This document shows, one piece after another, positions 13,009-23,939 of a stretch of 64,000 nucleotides of DNA (position 1 is the first letter of the stretch; each line of letters starts with the position of its first letter). The position numbers and the translations under genes were made by a program. Location of the stretch: contig NC_068972.1 of the NCBI RefSeq assembly GCF_016808095.1, positions 39,215,029 to 39,279,028 of the forward strand, read 5' to 3'. The DNA is from Vigna angularis. Its lineage: Eukaryota > Streptophyta > Magnoliopsida > Fabales > Fabaceae. The notes below the pieces were generated by a model, which searched no databases, was not told the DNA's origin, and saw nothing but the letters and a program-made list of their open reading frames with translations.

Positions 13009-13647
13009 TGTTGGGAATCCAAGTGTGAGTCTAAGTCCCACATTGGATAAAAATGAGAAAGTAGAGCACTATATAAAGATGAAAGACTCATTAACCCATT
13101 GCGTTAAGGTTTTGGATAGAGAGTGGTGATAATCTTTTATGTGGTTGAGCTCAGTTCTCATTGGTATTTGTGTCTCCCCAGTGAACCCCCTATTTGTTCG
13201 ACCCAACATTAAGCAGGAGGTCCTAGCCGATGGGCTTTACCTTGGCCAAATGCATTGTTTAACGGATTAACCATGTGCGGTAGCTTGGGGGCTCAACTGT
13301 TTCACTACTATAAGTGCATGAACCATTGTAACTCGACATTTATACTATATTCGGATGATCAAGTTTAGGTCTATGACATTTGTTGGTTTCTTTTTATCAT
13401 TAACTTATCCTTGTTTTGGTGTTATTTGTTTGTGTTTTGTTTTCTTTTGCAATTATCACCTTAATTGGTGTGAGCTTAGGAGAACATCTTTCTAGTTGTT
13501 TTTCACACAAGGTTAAGGGTGAATCAACAGAATAAATAGGTTTTTGTTATCCAAGTGTAAAATCTTCTAAATCTCAAGTTTCTTATAATTTATATTTTTG
13601 TAACATTTTATTTTAATAGTTTTATACTATTAAAATAGGATGTAACA
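13009..13647 (+). mobile_element. truncated LTR remnant(s)
   Basis: At 12996-13010 a purine-rich stretch (TTGAGGGGCAAA) precedes TGTTGGGAATCC, which looks like a polypurine tract and LTR start. A TATA motif (CACTATATAAAG) lies at about 13069. The last 260 bp parallel the LTR at 59947-62476: both have TCACCTTAA..GGTGTGAGCTTAGG, then CAAGTGTA, then TTTTA(A/G)TAGTTTTATA, ending in GGATGTAACA here. GCAGGAGGTCCTAG at about 13212 matches a phrase in the chromovirus LTRs read on the minus strand. It is probably a chromovirus-type LTR joined to another LTR fragment. No TSD found. Confidence 0.5.
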
Positions 13648-14044
13648 ATTACAATATTTTATTATGATAAATTTTTTTATTTTCATAATTACAATATATT
13701 TAAATTATCTTATTTATTATAATGATTCTTCAAATTCTTTATTCCCAATTAATTTATAAACATTAAATTAAGTATATTTTTTAAATTTATATTCACATGG
13801 ATTTATAAAAATTTATAAATTTTTAATAAAATAATTTATTATAAATAAATATACAAATTTATAAAACTTGAGAAAATATTATTAAGAATTGGTTTTTCAA
13901 AAAATAAAATTTCAAGAGAAAAAACCTACAAAATTATAAGAAAAAACATAATAAAAATTCAGTCTTTCGTAAAAAAAATTGTACTTAAAATGTAATTTAA
14001 GAAAAATAATTTGAAGTCTACTTACGTTAATAAAATATAAAAAT

Positions 14045-14179
<135 letters not shown>

Positions 14180-15044
14180 GAGTCATGAATCTGTCAAGAC
14201 TAGTTAAGTTGTAAAACCTAAAGTCTAGCCCTATTGATTAAATATGCTTTTTGAAAGCTTAAACTTGATCTTTCTAATAAATAAGTCAAACCAAATCATG
14301 GCCTTTGGTGATTCAGGCATACTATACGTTATATACACTTTAATACATAATTCCTTTAAATTATAACAACTACTATTCTTTCTTAAACCCTAATATTAAT
14401 ATCTACTTATAAAAAGTCTAAAATTTTATTGATATACAATATTAATATTGAGCACTAAAACTGTATTATGATATGAAAAATTGGATTTAAGAGAGAAAAA
14501 ATAAAAAATCAACCAGAAAATCAAAATTAAACATTAGAGCATCAAGAAAAAATAATATCCTAAATTTATAATACAATATTTTCTGATATAATATTTTAAA
14601 CCGTATTGTTATTATATGATTTAAATATTTTATTACTTTGAAACATAGCTATTTAATTGATATATAAAAAAAACATAAAATATCTTTTTATTTAATCAAG
14701 ACATTAATAAGAAGAAGAGCACGACGATTATGAGAGCAGAACAAAAGAAAATTAATGAAAACAAACATACTATATAAAATTCACAAAGAAGAAGAAGACT
14801 ATGAGAGCAACAACAATAAAAAAAATAATCAAAAAAATTATATTATAAAAAATTCAGAAAAATACCTAAAGTATTCAGATAAAAAAAATGTTTGTGAAAT
14901 TATCAAATAATTACCCGCAACCTTATTTTATTTATGAAATTATTAAATAATTTTTGTTTATTTTATAAATATTTTGTTAGATGTTTCTAACTTTATTTAT
15001 ATTTAATTAATTTATACTTATTATAATTATTTTTTTAATTATAT

Positions 15045-15512
15045 TAGAGTTGTCAAAACGGGTCACCCTGCCCGACCCGACCCGACCCGACCCGACCCGG
15101 CCCACTACGGGTTGGTCACTTAGTGAGCCAACCCAACCCAGCTCATTTATTAGCAAGCCAGAAAAATTCGAACCCGGCTCGACCCACCACGGGTTAGTGG
15201 GTAAACGGATTGGCTCACTGGCTCACTTAATTACAACTTTTTTAAATAAAAAAAATTACAAACTTTCTATAATACAATTCTATTTTAATAAAATTATATA
15301 TCTAAATTAAATTTTAATAAAATAAAATTATGTAGGTAGGTTGGTGGGCCAATCCAGCCCACCACGGGTTCAACACGCATGAGCCGGGTTTAAACGAGCC
15401 GGGTTGAAATTTCACCCGCATAAAAGAAATACAATTTTTTCTAATCCAACCCGACTCAAACTCGTGGTGGGACGGATTGACTCGCGGATTATGACCCATT
15501 TTGACAGCTCTA
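15045..15512. mobile_element. hAT-type MITE, 468 bp, perfect 8-bp TSD
   Basis: The left end is TAGAGTTGTCAAAACGGGTC. The right end inverted is TAGAGCTGTCAAAATGGGTC. The flanks are the same 8 bp, AATTATAT (15037-15044 and 15513-15520), which is diagnostic of hAT. The arms carry CCCGACCCGACCC repeats and CCACGGGTT motifs around an AT-rich core. The Pro-Thr-Arg-rich ORF (15050-15310) is a product of the CGACC repeat and is not a gene. Confidence 0.9.
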
Positions 15513-15520
15513 AATTATAT

Positions 15521-18500
15521 ACACTTCTTAATTTTAATTTAGATATCTAATTTTTATTATAACTAAGTATAAATTATAGCAATTATTATTAATACACAAA
15601 AATTTCTATATAAAGATATGCTAGTGATAAAACCTAAAATTAGACAATAAAAATTGTATTATTAATAAAATAAATATTTGATGAAATTATAGTTGAATCT
15701 TTGATATTGGAGATTCAGATAAATAAATATTAAACGAAAATGAAATAATTTTATATTTTTTTATCATGGTAAAACTTCGTATTAGTCACTAAAAAACTAA
15801 TTTAAATTTTGTTAATATTAAAATAAAAAGACATGGTCACTATCTCTCAATAATCATATTCTCACTCGTCTAATGGTTAGAATAATAATACAATAAAAAT
15901 TGAATTAAAAATAAACAAAACTTTTTATTTTCTCCCTAAGGATATGTTTGTTTCTGCATACGGATTTGCATGAAAAACAAAAAGAAAAATGTTAAAAAAG
16001 TACGAAAAGCAAAGCATATCTTTTACTCGTTTCGCATATAGGAAGAGACTTACGGAGAAACTTTAAAAATGTCTTAAAAACCAAAATATATCACAAATTC
16101 TTTTATTTTTTATTATTATTTTCTTTTCAAATCTCTTTCAAATCTTCTAATATACAATTTACAAGTTTACTTTTTTCTTTTTTCTTTTTCTTTTTTTTAT
16201 GTTGTTAGTTATAGTAGAAAATGATTATTTATGACAATAACAGTTTAAAACAATTATTAGATTAATAATCATAAAATATGAAAAAAAATTATGGAAAAAA
16301 AGTGGTCAATGGTATGCTTAGAAGCTTAGCAAGTTAATGTCTCTATCAAAGACTAACAAGAAGTTAAGAGAGACACCATTAATTGGAAATTTGCTCAACC
16401 TTCCTTTTTTTTGCCATCATTTCTAGCCGAATAAAAATCAGATATGTGACTTTGACAGCTACACGGAGACTTGTGAGAGCAGCCAATCACTACAATGCCG
16501 TTAATCTTTTTAAAATTTATAATTATTTTGATCTTCTTTTTATTTTTATTTTTCTAATTCATGGTTTTAACATGTTTCTCTTAAAATATCTCTAGAAGAA
16601 AACAATTAAAATTGGTTTATATATAAGTTAACTAGTAGAAATTTTTTCAATATAATATCTTTTTAATGTTTATTTTTAATTTGTACTAAAACTATGAAAA
16701 AAAAACTCCCAGATACTTTTATTGTAACCCTAATCATGATATATACGCAGTGGAAATTCAAGCTTGTGACACAGAGAAGTTTCCCTGGAAATTGTTATCT
16801 AATTTACATATAATTGCAGCAATAGATGACGTTAATGATGAGCATTCATCGCAACACACATCCTTGTTCTTGACTTCGTATGCAAAAGGATGTTCCCTGC
16901 TGGTTAGTCAACTTTCTACCAAGTCAAACATAATCTTAAAACTAATCATTCATTTAATCAATTTTCTAAATAAATCACTTAAACTTGTATAGACACAACT
17001 GCAAAGGTGGCATGTTTATCTTCAACTAAAGCTTGTGTTAGAATAAATTTCTTTAGAATAACTTTTCAAAAGAATAAGAAAACAGAATAAAAGAAATATT
17101 CTATAAGTTAAAATCAGTATAGTATAAATTAAGAAAATTACATATGAAATTTTTTATATCAGTTTATGTATAATAAGCCAATTTTAACTTATAACTTTTT
17201 TTTCTTTTTAATTCTTCGCTTCTAAAATATTTACGAAAAAGTTTGTCTAAGTAAATAAAAGAAGCTATTGTCCTTGTCTTCTAAATTTTTACTTATCTCT
17301 TCTAAATCATCTTTGGTAAAATTAGTGGTTAATCTTTCATATAAAAACAATTGGGAACATTTTTTTAAACTATGAAAATTATATCTTTCAAATATATTAA
17401 TTGTTAATTTCTTTTAATACTATTCATTTTTTTAAACTATGAAAGATAACTTTAGTTTATCGTATTATGTTATGCTGTAAACCTAAACCTGACTAGGTTT
17501 ACAACCTTCATGAGAATATATAATTGAAAAGTGACAAATGGGGATATAAATTGAAGGTAAAACTATGGAGGAATGAGACTTCACACCAATGGTTAACATT
17601 GAAACACCTAATGTGATATATGATGTTTTGTTGGTAGCTCAGGAATTGACTTCAAATGAACAGATTTTCACCCACTAACATAGAAAGAAGAAACATGTTC
17701 ACATGTGCAGTGGAAACACATGACAAAAAACTATATTTTATGTTCTCATGTCTTGACGTTATTAAGAACCATAATCTCATGCAATTAAATAAATGGATCT
17801 CGATGTCATCCAATTTCCATAATCTTATCCTTTTTTTCTTTTAGAAAATAGATCTTGGACAGTGGAATCCATGAAATAGATATTTGTGATAATATTAGAG
17901 TGGAAAAAACAAATGTCAAAAATAAAAAATAACGCAATATGTAGTTAGATATATAATAAATCAAATATTTTTTATTGTTTTATTTTTTTTTTAAATTATA
18001 AATAATATTTGAAATTAAATTAGAAATATTAATTTTCCTGTTTGATATTAGGATCTTCCCGTTACTACTAGCTAACAGTTAGTCTATATTTGTTTCTACT
18101 CTTTTTTTTTTTCATCATTTCTACTTTTAATTCAAACACAAACTTAAAAAGTAATTCTTAAAATATAGCATAACATAGATATGTACATAAAAAAAATAAA
18201 GAATAACATAATTGAAATGGTTATAGCTTCGATGTTCCCTTAAATAAAGGAAAACGTAATATTAATTTGTAGTTTACAAGAGGAGCATTAAATATCATTT
18301 ACCGTTTCAATTCTGGAATAAAACATCATGCATATAGAAAGTCATAGATATGTATAATAGTCAAATTTAAGTAAATAAAATATCACGGGAACTTTGTCGT
18401 AGGATTGGAGTAGTTGATTGCTGTTAAAAATTTATTATGATAATTTGTAAGAGTTTTTTTTTTCTCATAAGCATTTCAAATCTGTTAAAAAAGTGAAATT

Positions 18501-19610
18501 GAAATATTTTCTCGTTAAAAAAAATCAAAATATGCAGTGACAATAAAACATATTAATATTGATTTTATAATTGTTAATTCTTTGATAAAAGAGTTATTGT
18601 GTAAATTATTTGTTGATCATGGGTATTATGTCAATTAGTAATTGTTGAATGTATAATATGTTAATGTTATTAATGTTTACTTGACATTTTCACCTGTTTG
18701 ATGTACAAATTTATGAAATTTATGTTTTTCTCTATGTTTTTACGCATGTAAATTAAGATGAAGAAAATAAATTATGTTATTGTTATTGAAATGATATTAT
18801 CTTTGAATCCATTATGGACTTATGATTCTAAAGTCATATTCAGAAGAAAATGAATGATACAGTAATATATGGAAGGAAGCATGTTTAATGACAGATGTGC
18901 AATCGTGATGACTCTTGTTATTTCTATATTTTAATTATGAACAATAATAAAACCAATTTATATAAAGTTCTTTAACGCACATATTTATGTATTAAATCAC
19001 AAAATGCTATGACATGGTATGAATCAAGTGGAAAAACGTAATTCATTTGAAATAAGAACCTAGTGATTATTAATGTTATAATAAAAATAAAATAAAACTA
19101 ACTTGATAGATTTTTATAAAAGGGATTATGTTTTTGTCAATGACTATAAACTTTTTTCACAATAAACCATCAAGAAAGTGAGAGGAAAAAAAAGACAAAA
19201 AGATAAATTGAATAAAGGAAGTTGAAGAATATATTGAAGAATGCATTCTCATTAAATCTCTAATGGATAAAGGTTAATATCCTATTATAATTTATATGTA
19301 TGATTGCATGAGAATCATGAATATTAAGGTTTTAGAGTAGTTTTGTATAATGAATTAGAAACATAAGAAAACTACAAACTAATTTACATTCGTAACCAAT
19401 TTTTTTTTTTTTCAACATTCTAATTTATTCTTTTACTTAAAAGGAACATGAGCAACACCTTCAAATAATTTTGGACATTTTTAGAGAGAAAAAATTATAT
19501 GTCAAATTGTTTATGTGTGAATTTTGTAGACTAAGAGGTGAAATTTTGAGAAATGTTATCTCAAACAAGAGATTTCAAGGTATCCCTCTAAAGTTAATGT
19601 AGTCTTACAC
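15521..19610. other. AT-rich intergenic DNA, 4.1 kb
   Basis: No gene or terminal repeat was recognised. Short ORFs at 16383-16595, 16750-16992 and 17656-17844 have no recognisable domain, start at poor contexts and show no coding bias that I can see. Confidence 0.45.
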
Positions 19611-19742
19611 GGTTGGAAGTTCCACATCGACTAAAGATAAGGTCAAATTATAATATATAAGTGAGGATCAAATTTCACCTTACAAACCGGTTTTGTGGGG
19701 TTGAGTTAGGCTTAAAACCCATTTCTAATATGGTATCAGACC
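19611..19742 (+). mobile_element. TRIM-like LTR with tRNA-Met primer site
   Basis: An LTR of about 120 bp starts near GGTTGGAAGTTCCACATCG, contains CACCTTACAAACCGG and GGGGTTGAGTTAGGCTTA, and ends TTTCTAATA. It is followed by TGGTATCAGACC (19731-19742), which matches the initiator tRNA-Met primer binding site with one change. The copy at 37945-38160 is its relative on the opposite strand. The chromovirus begins about 90 bp downstream, so it may have inserted into the body of this element. The second LTR was not found. Confidence 0.65.
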
Positions 19743-19830
19743 ATGACCATGGTTGGATTTAAAACCCACTTTCTAGAAAAAGTTCCTAGATAGTTTCTAA
19801 AATCATTAATTTTATTTAAGATAGTACAAC

Positions 19831-22487
19831 TGTAACATCCCAAAATATCATAATTACCATAAATCAGGATTTATTTACAATTAACAGTACAGTAAACAGT
19901 CTTTAAGATTTAACAGAGTTCAAGGTCAAAGCCGAACGGCTACAGTACAAAATAACGAGCGTTTCAGAGAAACAGGAAAATAAATCAAAACGAACGGTTT
20001 TACAAAAGGAGTAACCGAACGTCCAAAAATGAGCTAACGTCTGCAACCTAACATCTACGAGCGCTTCTAAGGCTCGGCCTTTACTTCAACTTCCACCAGA
20101 TTGGCATCGTCCAAATTTTCTTCTTCCAGCATTTCTTCCAGGGATGCACCACCATCTGCTCACATCCACAACGGATGATCATTGCAAGACAGGACGAACG
20201 TACATGGACAATAGACAACACAATGGAAAAAACGAAAGGGTAAGCTTACGTAATTTAAATTCATACTTCAACATTTTTATTCAAACCATCACGCAATCAA
20301 CTCATATACGCATAACATCAATCAAACATAAATATACTAATGCTAGACCGACCGTCCGGACTGTATGAATCTGTGTAGTTACAAGCGTCCTTGCACCCGA
20401 GTGATGTAGTAACTGGGATACACCCAACAGCTGCCACTCGAGGTAAGTCCGTTCTTACGTCGCCCATGTTAACTTATGGACTAAGGACCTCCTGCCGTTC
20501 CCACACATGAATACCCCCTTCTACTTGAAGAGGCGTATCACGGAACATCAGGATGGACAGCGAGTCTTAACTTATCCACAGTCATACTTTACCAAATTTA
20601 ATATCCAATAGAAATCAGAGTCGTTCCTCCTTGGAACGCTCGTTCAAATATCAATATCATAACTTCACCTCATATATGATTCGTCCATTTTATAATTTCC
20701 TCAACATCACATTTTCATTCTCAATTACACTTCTCTAAAAGACGAACGTTAATTAACTGTATAGACGAACGCTATTTGAGATCAGGACGAACGCTATTTC
20801 AAATTCAGGACGAACGCTATTTAAAAATCAAATACTTATTCATTTGTACGAGCGCTTGATAGGAGAACTTGCGCGATTTAGAACGATCGTTCGATATAAG
20901 GCCGAACGATATTAAAGACGAACGCTCGACATAAGGCCGAACGCTATCAAAGACGAACGCTCGACATGAGGTCGAACGCTATAAAAGACGAACGCTCGAC
21001 ATGAGGTCGAACGCTATCAAAGACGAACGCTCGACATGAGGTCGAACGCTATAAAAGACGAACGCTCGACATGAGGTCGAACGCTATCAAAGACGAACGC
21101 TCGACATGAGGTCGAACGCTATTAAAGACGAACGCTCGACATGAGGTCGAACGCTCTCAAAGACGAACGCTCGACATGAGGTCGAACGCTCTCACAGACG
21201 AACACTCGACATAAGGTCGAATGCTCTAACGGACGAACACTCGACATAAGGTCGAACGCTCTCAAAGATCCAAATAGGGACGCTCGTTCACGAGCAGAAT
21301 TCTTTCCAAATGAAGGAATCCCATTCTAAGTTATTTTAAGAGGAAACCGAACGGTTTAAGACCGTACAGTGACGAGCGTCATTTATCAAAGGCATGATTT
21401 AAGTGCAGATTTCTCAACCTTAACAAATTCCAGATTTCAACAATTTAACTTATACTTTATACTTCAAATGAATCTCAAATTGATGAACTTTATACTTTCA
21501 CTTCCAGATTAATTCATATTCAATAATCAACATATTAACAATTCATACATTATAGTATTCATCCATCACTCATACGTTTCAACCAGCATGCAGTTCAACC
21601 ACCCAGAAATCATATCAGTAAACATTCATAACAGCACAACAGGGTTCGTTCATGCAGATCCAGAAAAAAACACGTATACAGAAATTTCATACAGACGACC
21701 CACATCATGCTTTCATACACTCATACACGTATAAATTTAAATATATGTAAGCTTCCCTTACCTGGATAGCAGTGTACGCCCTAAAATATGACTTCCACAC
21801 GCTCAACCACAGCTCTTCTATACGCAACAGCCACTTAAGTCCCTTCTACGAAATCTAACCCTTTTCTAAACACCAAAATCAGAGTTTTCTCAGAAACAGT
21901 CCATGCATGGACTGAAGACATGGTTTGGAATGAAACCCTAATGGACAACTACTAGAGGAAGGAACTTACCAGCTTAGAATCAATTTCTGTTCGGTCCAAA
22001 CTAACGTCTGCGTCTCTGGAAACGTTCCTATGGATCTGAAATTGAAATCGGAGAAGGAAATGAGGAGTTGCAGTAGAGAGAAGTTTACTGGTTTTAGAGA
22101 GAAGTTGGAGAAAATGAAGGGGTGAGCTTTCGTGAGGAAGAAGATGAGTGATGCAGGTGAACGGAAGGGTTTTCGAAAATCACTTTTGTTCCTTCCAAAT
22201 CCAGACGAACGAGCGTCTCTCTTTCGGACACCTGCACCTCCATTCTGACTTCCGAAACTTCCAGCGTGACAAGTGGCATGCGTGCATGCAGCGCTTGGTG
22301 CGTTTTTAATGCACTGAGTGTATGACGTGCGCGTGTTTCAGAGAATGATGAGGCTTGGTTTCAGTGGCCAGCAGAAGGATTTAGCAGAAATAGAAGTGGG
22401 TTTTAATTACCCGTAGCAGTGACGTGGTGTGTGTATTAGTGGTGACGTGTCAGAGAATTATTACTACTAATTATTCAGGGTTTCACA
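19831..22487 (-). repeat. 3' LTR of the chromovirus
   Basis: On the minus strand it begins TGTGAAACCCTG and ends GGGATGTTACA, the usual TG...CA ends. It is 2657 bp and aligns to the other LTR without gaps. It carries a 35-bp repeat array (20881-21265). Short ORFs inside (20144-20368, 22094-22279) are duplicated in the other LTR and look non-coding. Confidence 0.95.
20881..21265. repeat. 35-bp tandem array in the 3' LTR, about 11 units
   Basis: Units start every 35 bp at 20916, 20951, 20986, 21021, 21056, 21091, 21126, 21161, 21196 and 21231, preceded by one diverged unit. Each contains GACGAACGCTCGAC and, about 10 bp on, GGTCGAACGCT, so each holds two CGAACG motifs. The last two units are more diverged (GAACACTCGACATAAGG). 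Confidence 0.95.
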
Positions 22488-22495
22488 TTCTCCCT
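22488..22495 (-). other. polypurine tract of the chromovirus
   Basis: The minus strand reads AGGGAGAA directly before the 3' LTR start TGTGAAACC, which is where plus-strand DNA priming is expected. Confidence 0.8.
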
Positions 22496-22523
22496 AACTA
22501 AAAAAATTTTCGTCCTCGAAAAT

Positions 22524-22847
22524 TTAGAACTTACCCGTGAATAGGTGCGGATACAAGTCCCTCATTGCACTCTCCACTTCCCACGTTGAATCTCCAGTCT
22601 TGGCATCCCACACCACCTTCACTAATCGAATGTCCTTTCTCTTGTATAGTTTAGTGCGAACGTCCTCAATGCGGACTGGTTGCAACTCCAGCGTTCGGTT
22701 CGGTTGTAGTTGAATATCTTCCAGTTCTAAGACATGAGAGGGATTGGCTATATACTTCCTAAGTTGAGACACATGGAAGACCGGATGCAGGTTTGATAGT
22801 TGGGGAGGCAAGGCAAGTTCATAGGCTACTGGTCCAATCTTCTTCAA
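22524..22847 (-). pseudogene. integrase C-terminus and chromodomain-like tail, after second amber stop
   Basis: This is the last part of the pol reading frame, in the same frame as the two upstream segments and separated from integrase by one TAG at 22851-22853. It contains the motif IGPVAYELALPP, the HPVFHVSQLRKY phrase common at the end of plant Ty3/gypsy integrases, and a tail with IRLVKVVWD, STWEVESAMRD and YPHLF that matches the chromodomain region of chromoviruses. That domain is thought to guide insertion towards chromatin marked by histone methylation. The apparent start at 22847 is a TTG and is not a real start. Stop TAA at 22524-22526. Confidence 0.85.
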
Positions 22848-22850
22848 AAT

Positions 22851-23939
22851 CTAGTACGGCCCTATGAACTTGGGAGACAGCTTCTTTGGACGAACGACTC
22901 TGCCTACTCCAGTGATCGGATTGAGTCTCAAGAACACATGGTCTCCTACAGCAAACTCCAATGGTCTTCTTCTTCTATCCGCATAGGATTTCTGCCTGCT
23001 CAAAGACGTCCTCAATCTATCTTGGATCAACTTAACCTTCTCGGTTGTTTGCTGGATGAGTTCAGGTCCAGTTAGTACGTTCTCTCCCTCTTGGAACCAG
23101 CAAAGTGGTGTTCGGCATTTCCGCCCATAGAGAGCTTCAAACGGCGCCATTCCAATGCTAGACTGGAAACTATTGTTGTACGTGAACTCCACCAGTGGCA
23201 AGACCTCATCCCATGCGCCTAAGTGGTCTAGGACGCACGTCCTCAATAGATCTTCTAGCGTCTGGATAGTACGTTCGGATTGGCCGTCCGTTTGCGGATG
23301 ATATGCTGAACTCATCTGCAGCCTGCTCCCCAACTCGCCTTGTAATGATTGCCAAAACCGAGATGTGAATCTCGTGTCTCGGTCAGAAATGATGCTTGAA
23401 GGCACTCCATGAAGACGAACGATCTCCTTGATATATAACTTGGCTAGGTTGGTCATTGACATCTTCAAGTTCACGGGCAGGAAATGGGCGCTCTTCGTTA
23501 GTCTGTCCACGATCACCCAGATTGAGTCATGATTCCTAACCGTTCGTGGTAGATGAGTCACGAAATCCATGGAGATGCTATCCCACTTCCATTCCGGAAT
23601 CTCCAATGGTTGAAGTAATCCACCTGGCCTTAGGTGTTCAGCCTTTGCACGCTGACAGGTCAAGCAAGATGTCACAAAACGAGCTATATCACTCTTCATT
23701 CCAGGCCACCAAAATGATTTCCGGAGGTCTTGATACATCTTAGTCATACCGGGGTGTATGCTAAGACGGCTATGATGCGCTTCCTCCAGTATGATCCGCT
23801 TCAGCTCGCCATCATTAGGAACGCACGTCCGACCCATGTAACGTAACATGTCGTCCGTTCCAGCGTTGAAATGTTTGGCCTGATCCGTACCGAGCGCGCT
23901 TAAAATCTCCAATAGCTTTTCATCCTCCCGTTGTTTCAT
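22851..23939 (-). pseudogene. Ty3/gypsy integrase segment between two amber stops
   Basis: A 362-codon open segment, in frame with the upstream gag-pol, from the codon after the first TAG (23940-23942) to the second TAG (22851-22853). In order it shows the zinc-binding HHCC region (HHSRLSIHPG ... CLTCQRAK, about residues 55-95), and the catalytic core with Asp in SISMDFVTHLP, Asp in SIISDRDTRF and Glu in HPQTDGQSERT. These make up a complete D,D-35-E set. The GPF/Y-like region with VGDHVFLRLNP and KLSPKFIGPY follows. The domain would join retrotransposon DNA to the genome. The catalytic residues are intact; only the stops break it. Confidence 0.9.

Noticed and set aside
12826..13041. 71-codon minus-strand ORF
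   Set aside because: It overlaps the polypurine-like tract and LTR start of a retroelement remnant and has no motif.
15050..15310. ORF with Pro-Asp-Pro-Thr-Arg repeats
   Set aside because: Produced by the CGACC repeat of the hAT MITE.
20144..20368. 74-codon ORF duplicated at 27570-27794
   Set aside because: Both copies are in the chromovirus LTRs; there is no known LTR protein and no motif, so the duplication only reflects LTR identity.
20881..21265. 35-bp direct repeats considered as a CRISPR-like or centromeric satellite array
   Set aside because: There are no unique spacers, and the array sits inside an LTR and is duplicated with it.
22094..22279. 61-codon minus-strand ORF duplicated at 29520-29705
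   Set aside because: Same reason: inside both LTRs, no motif.
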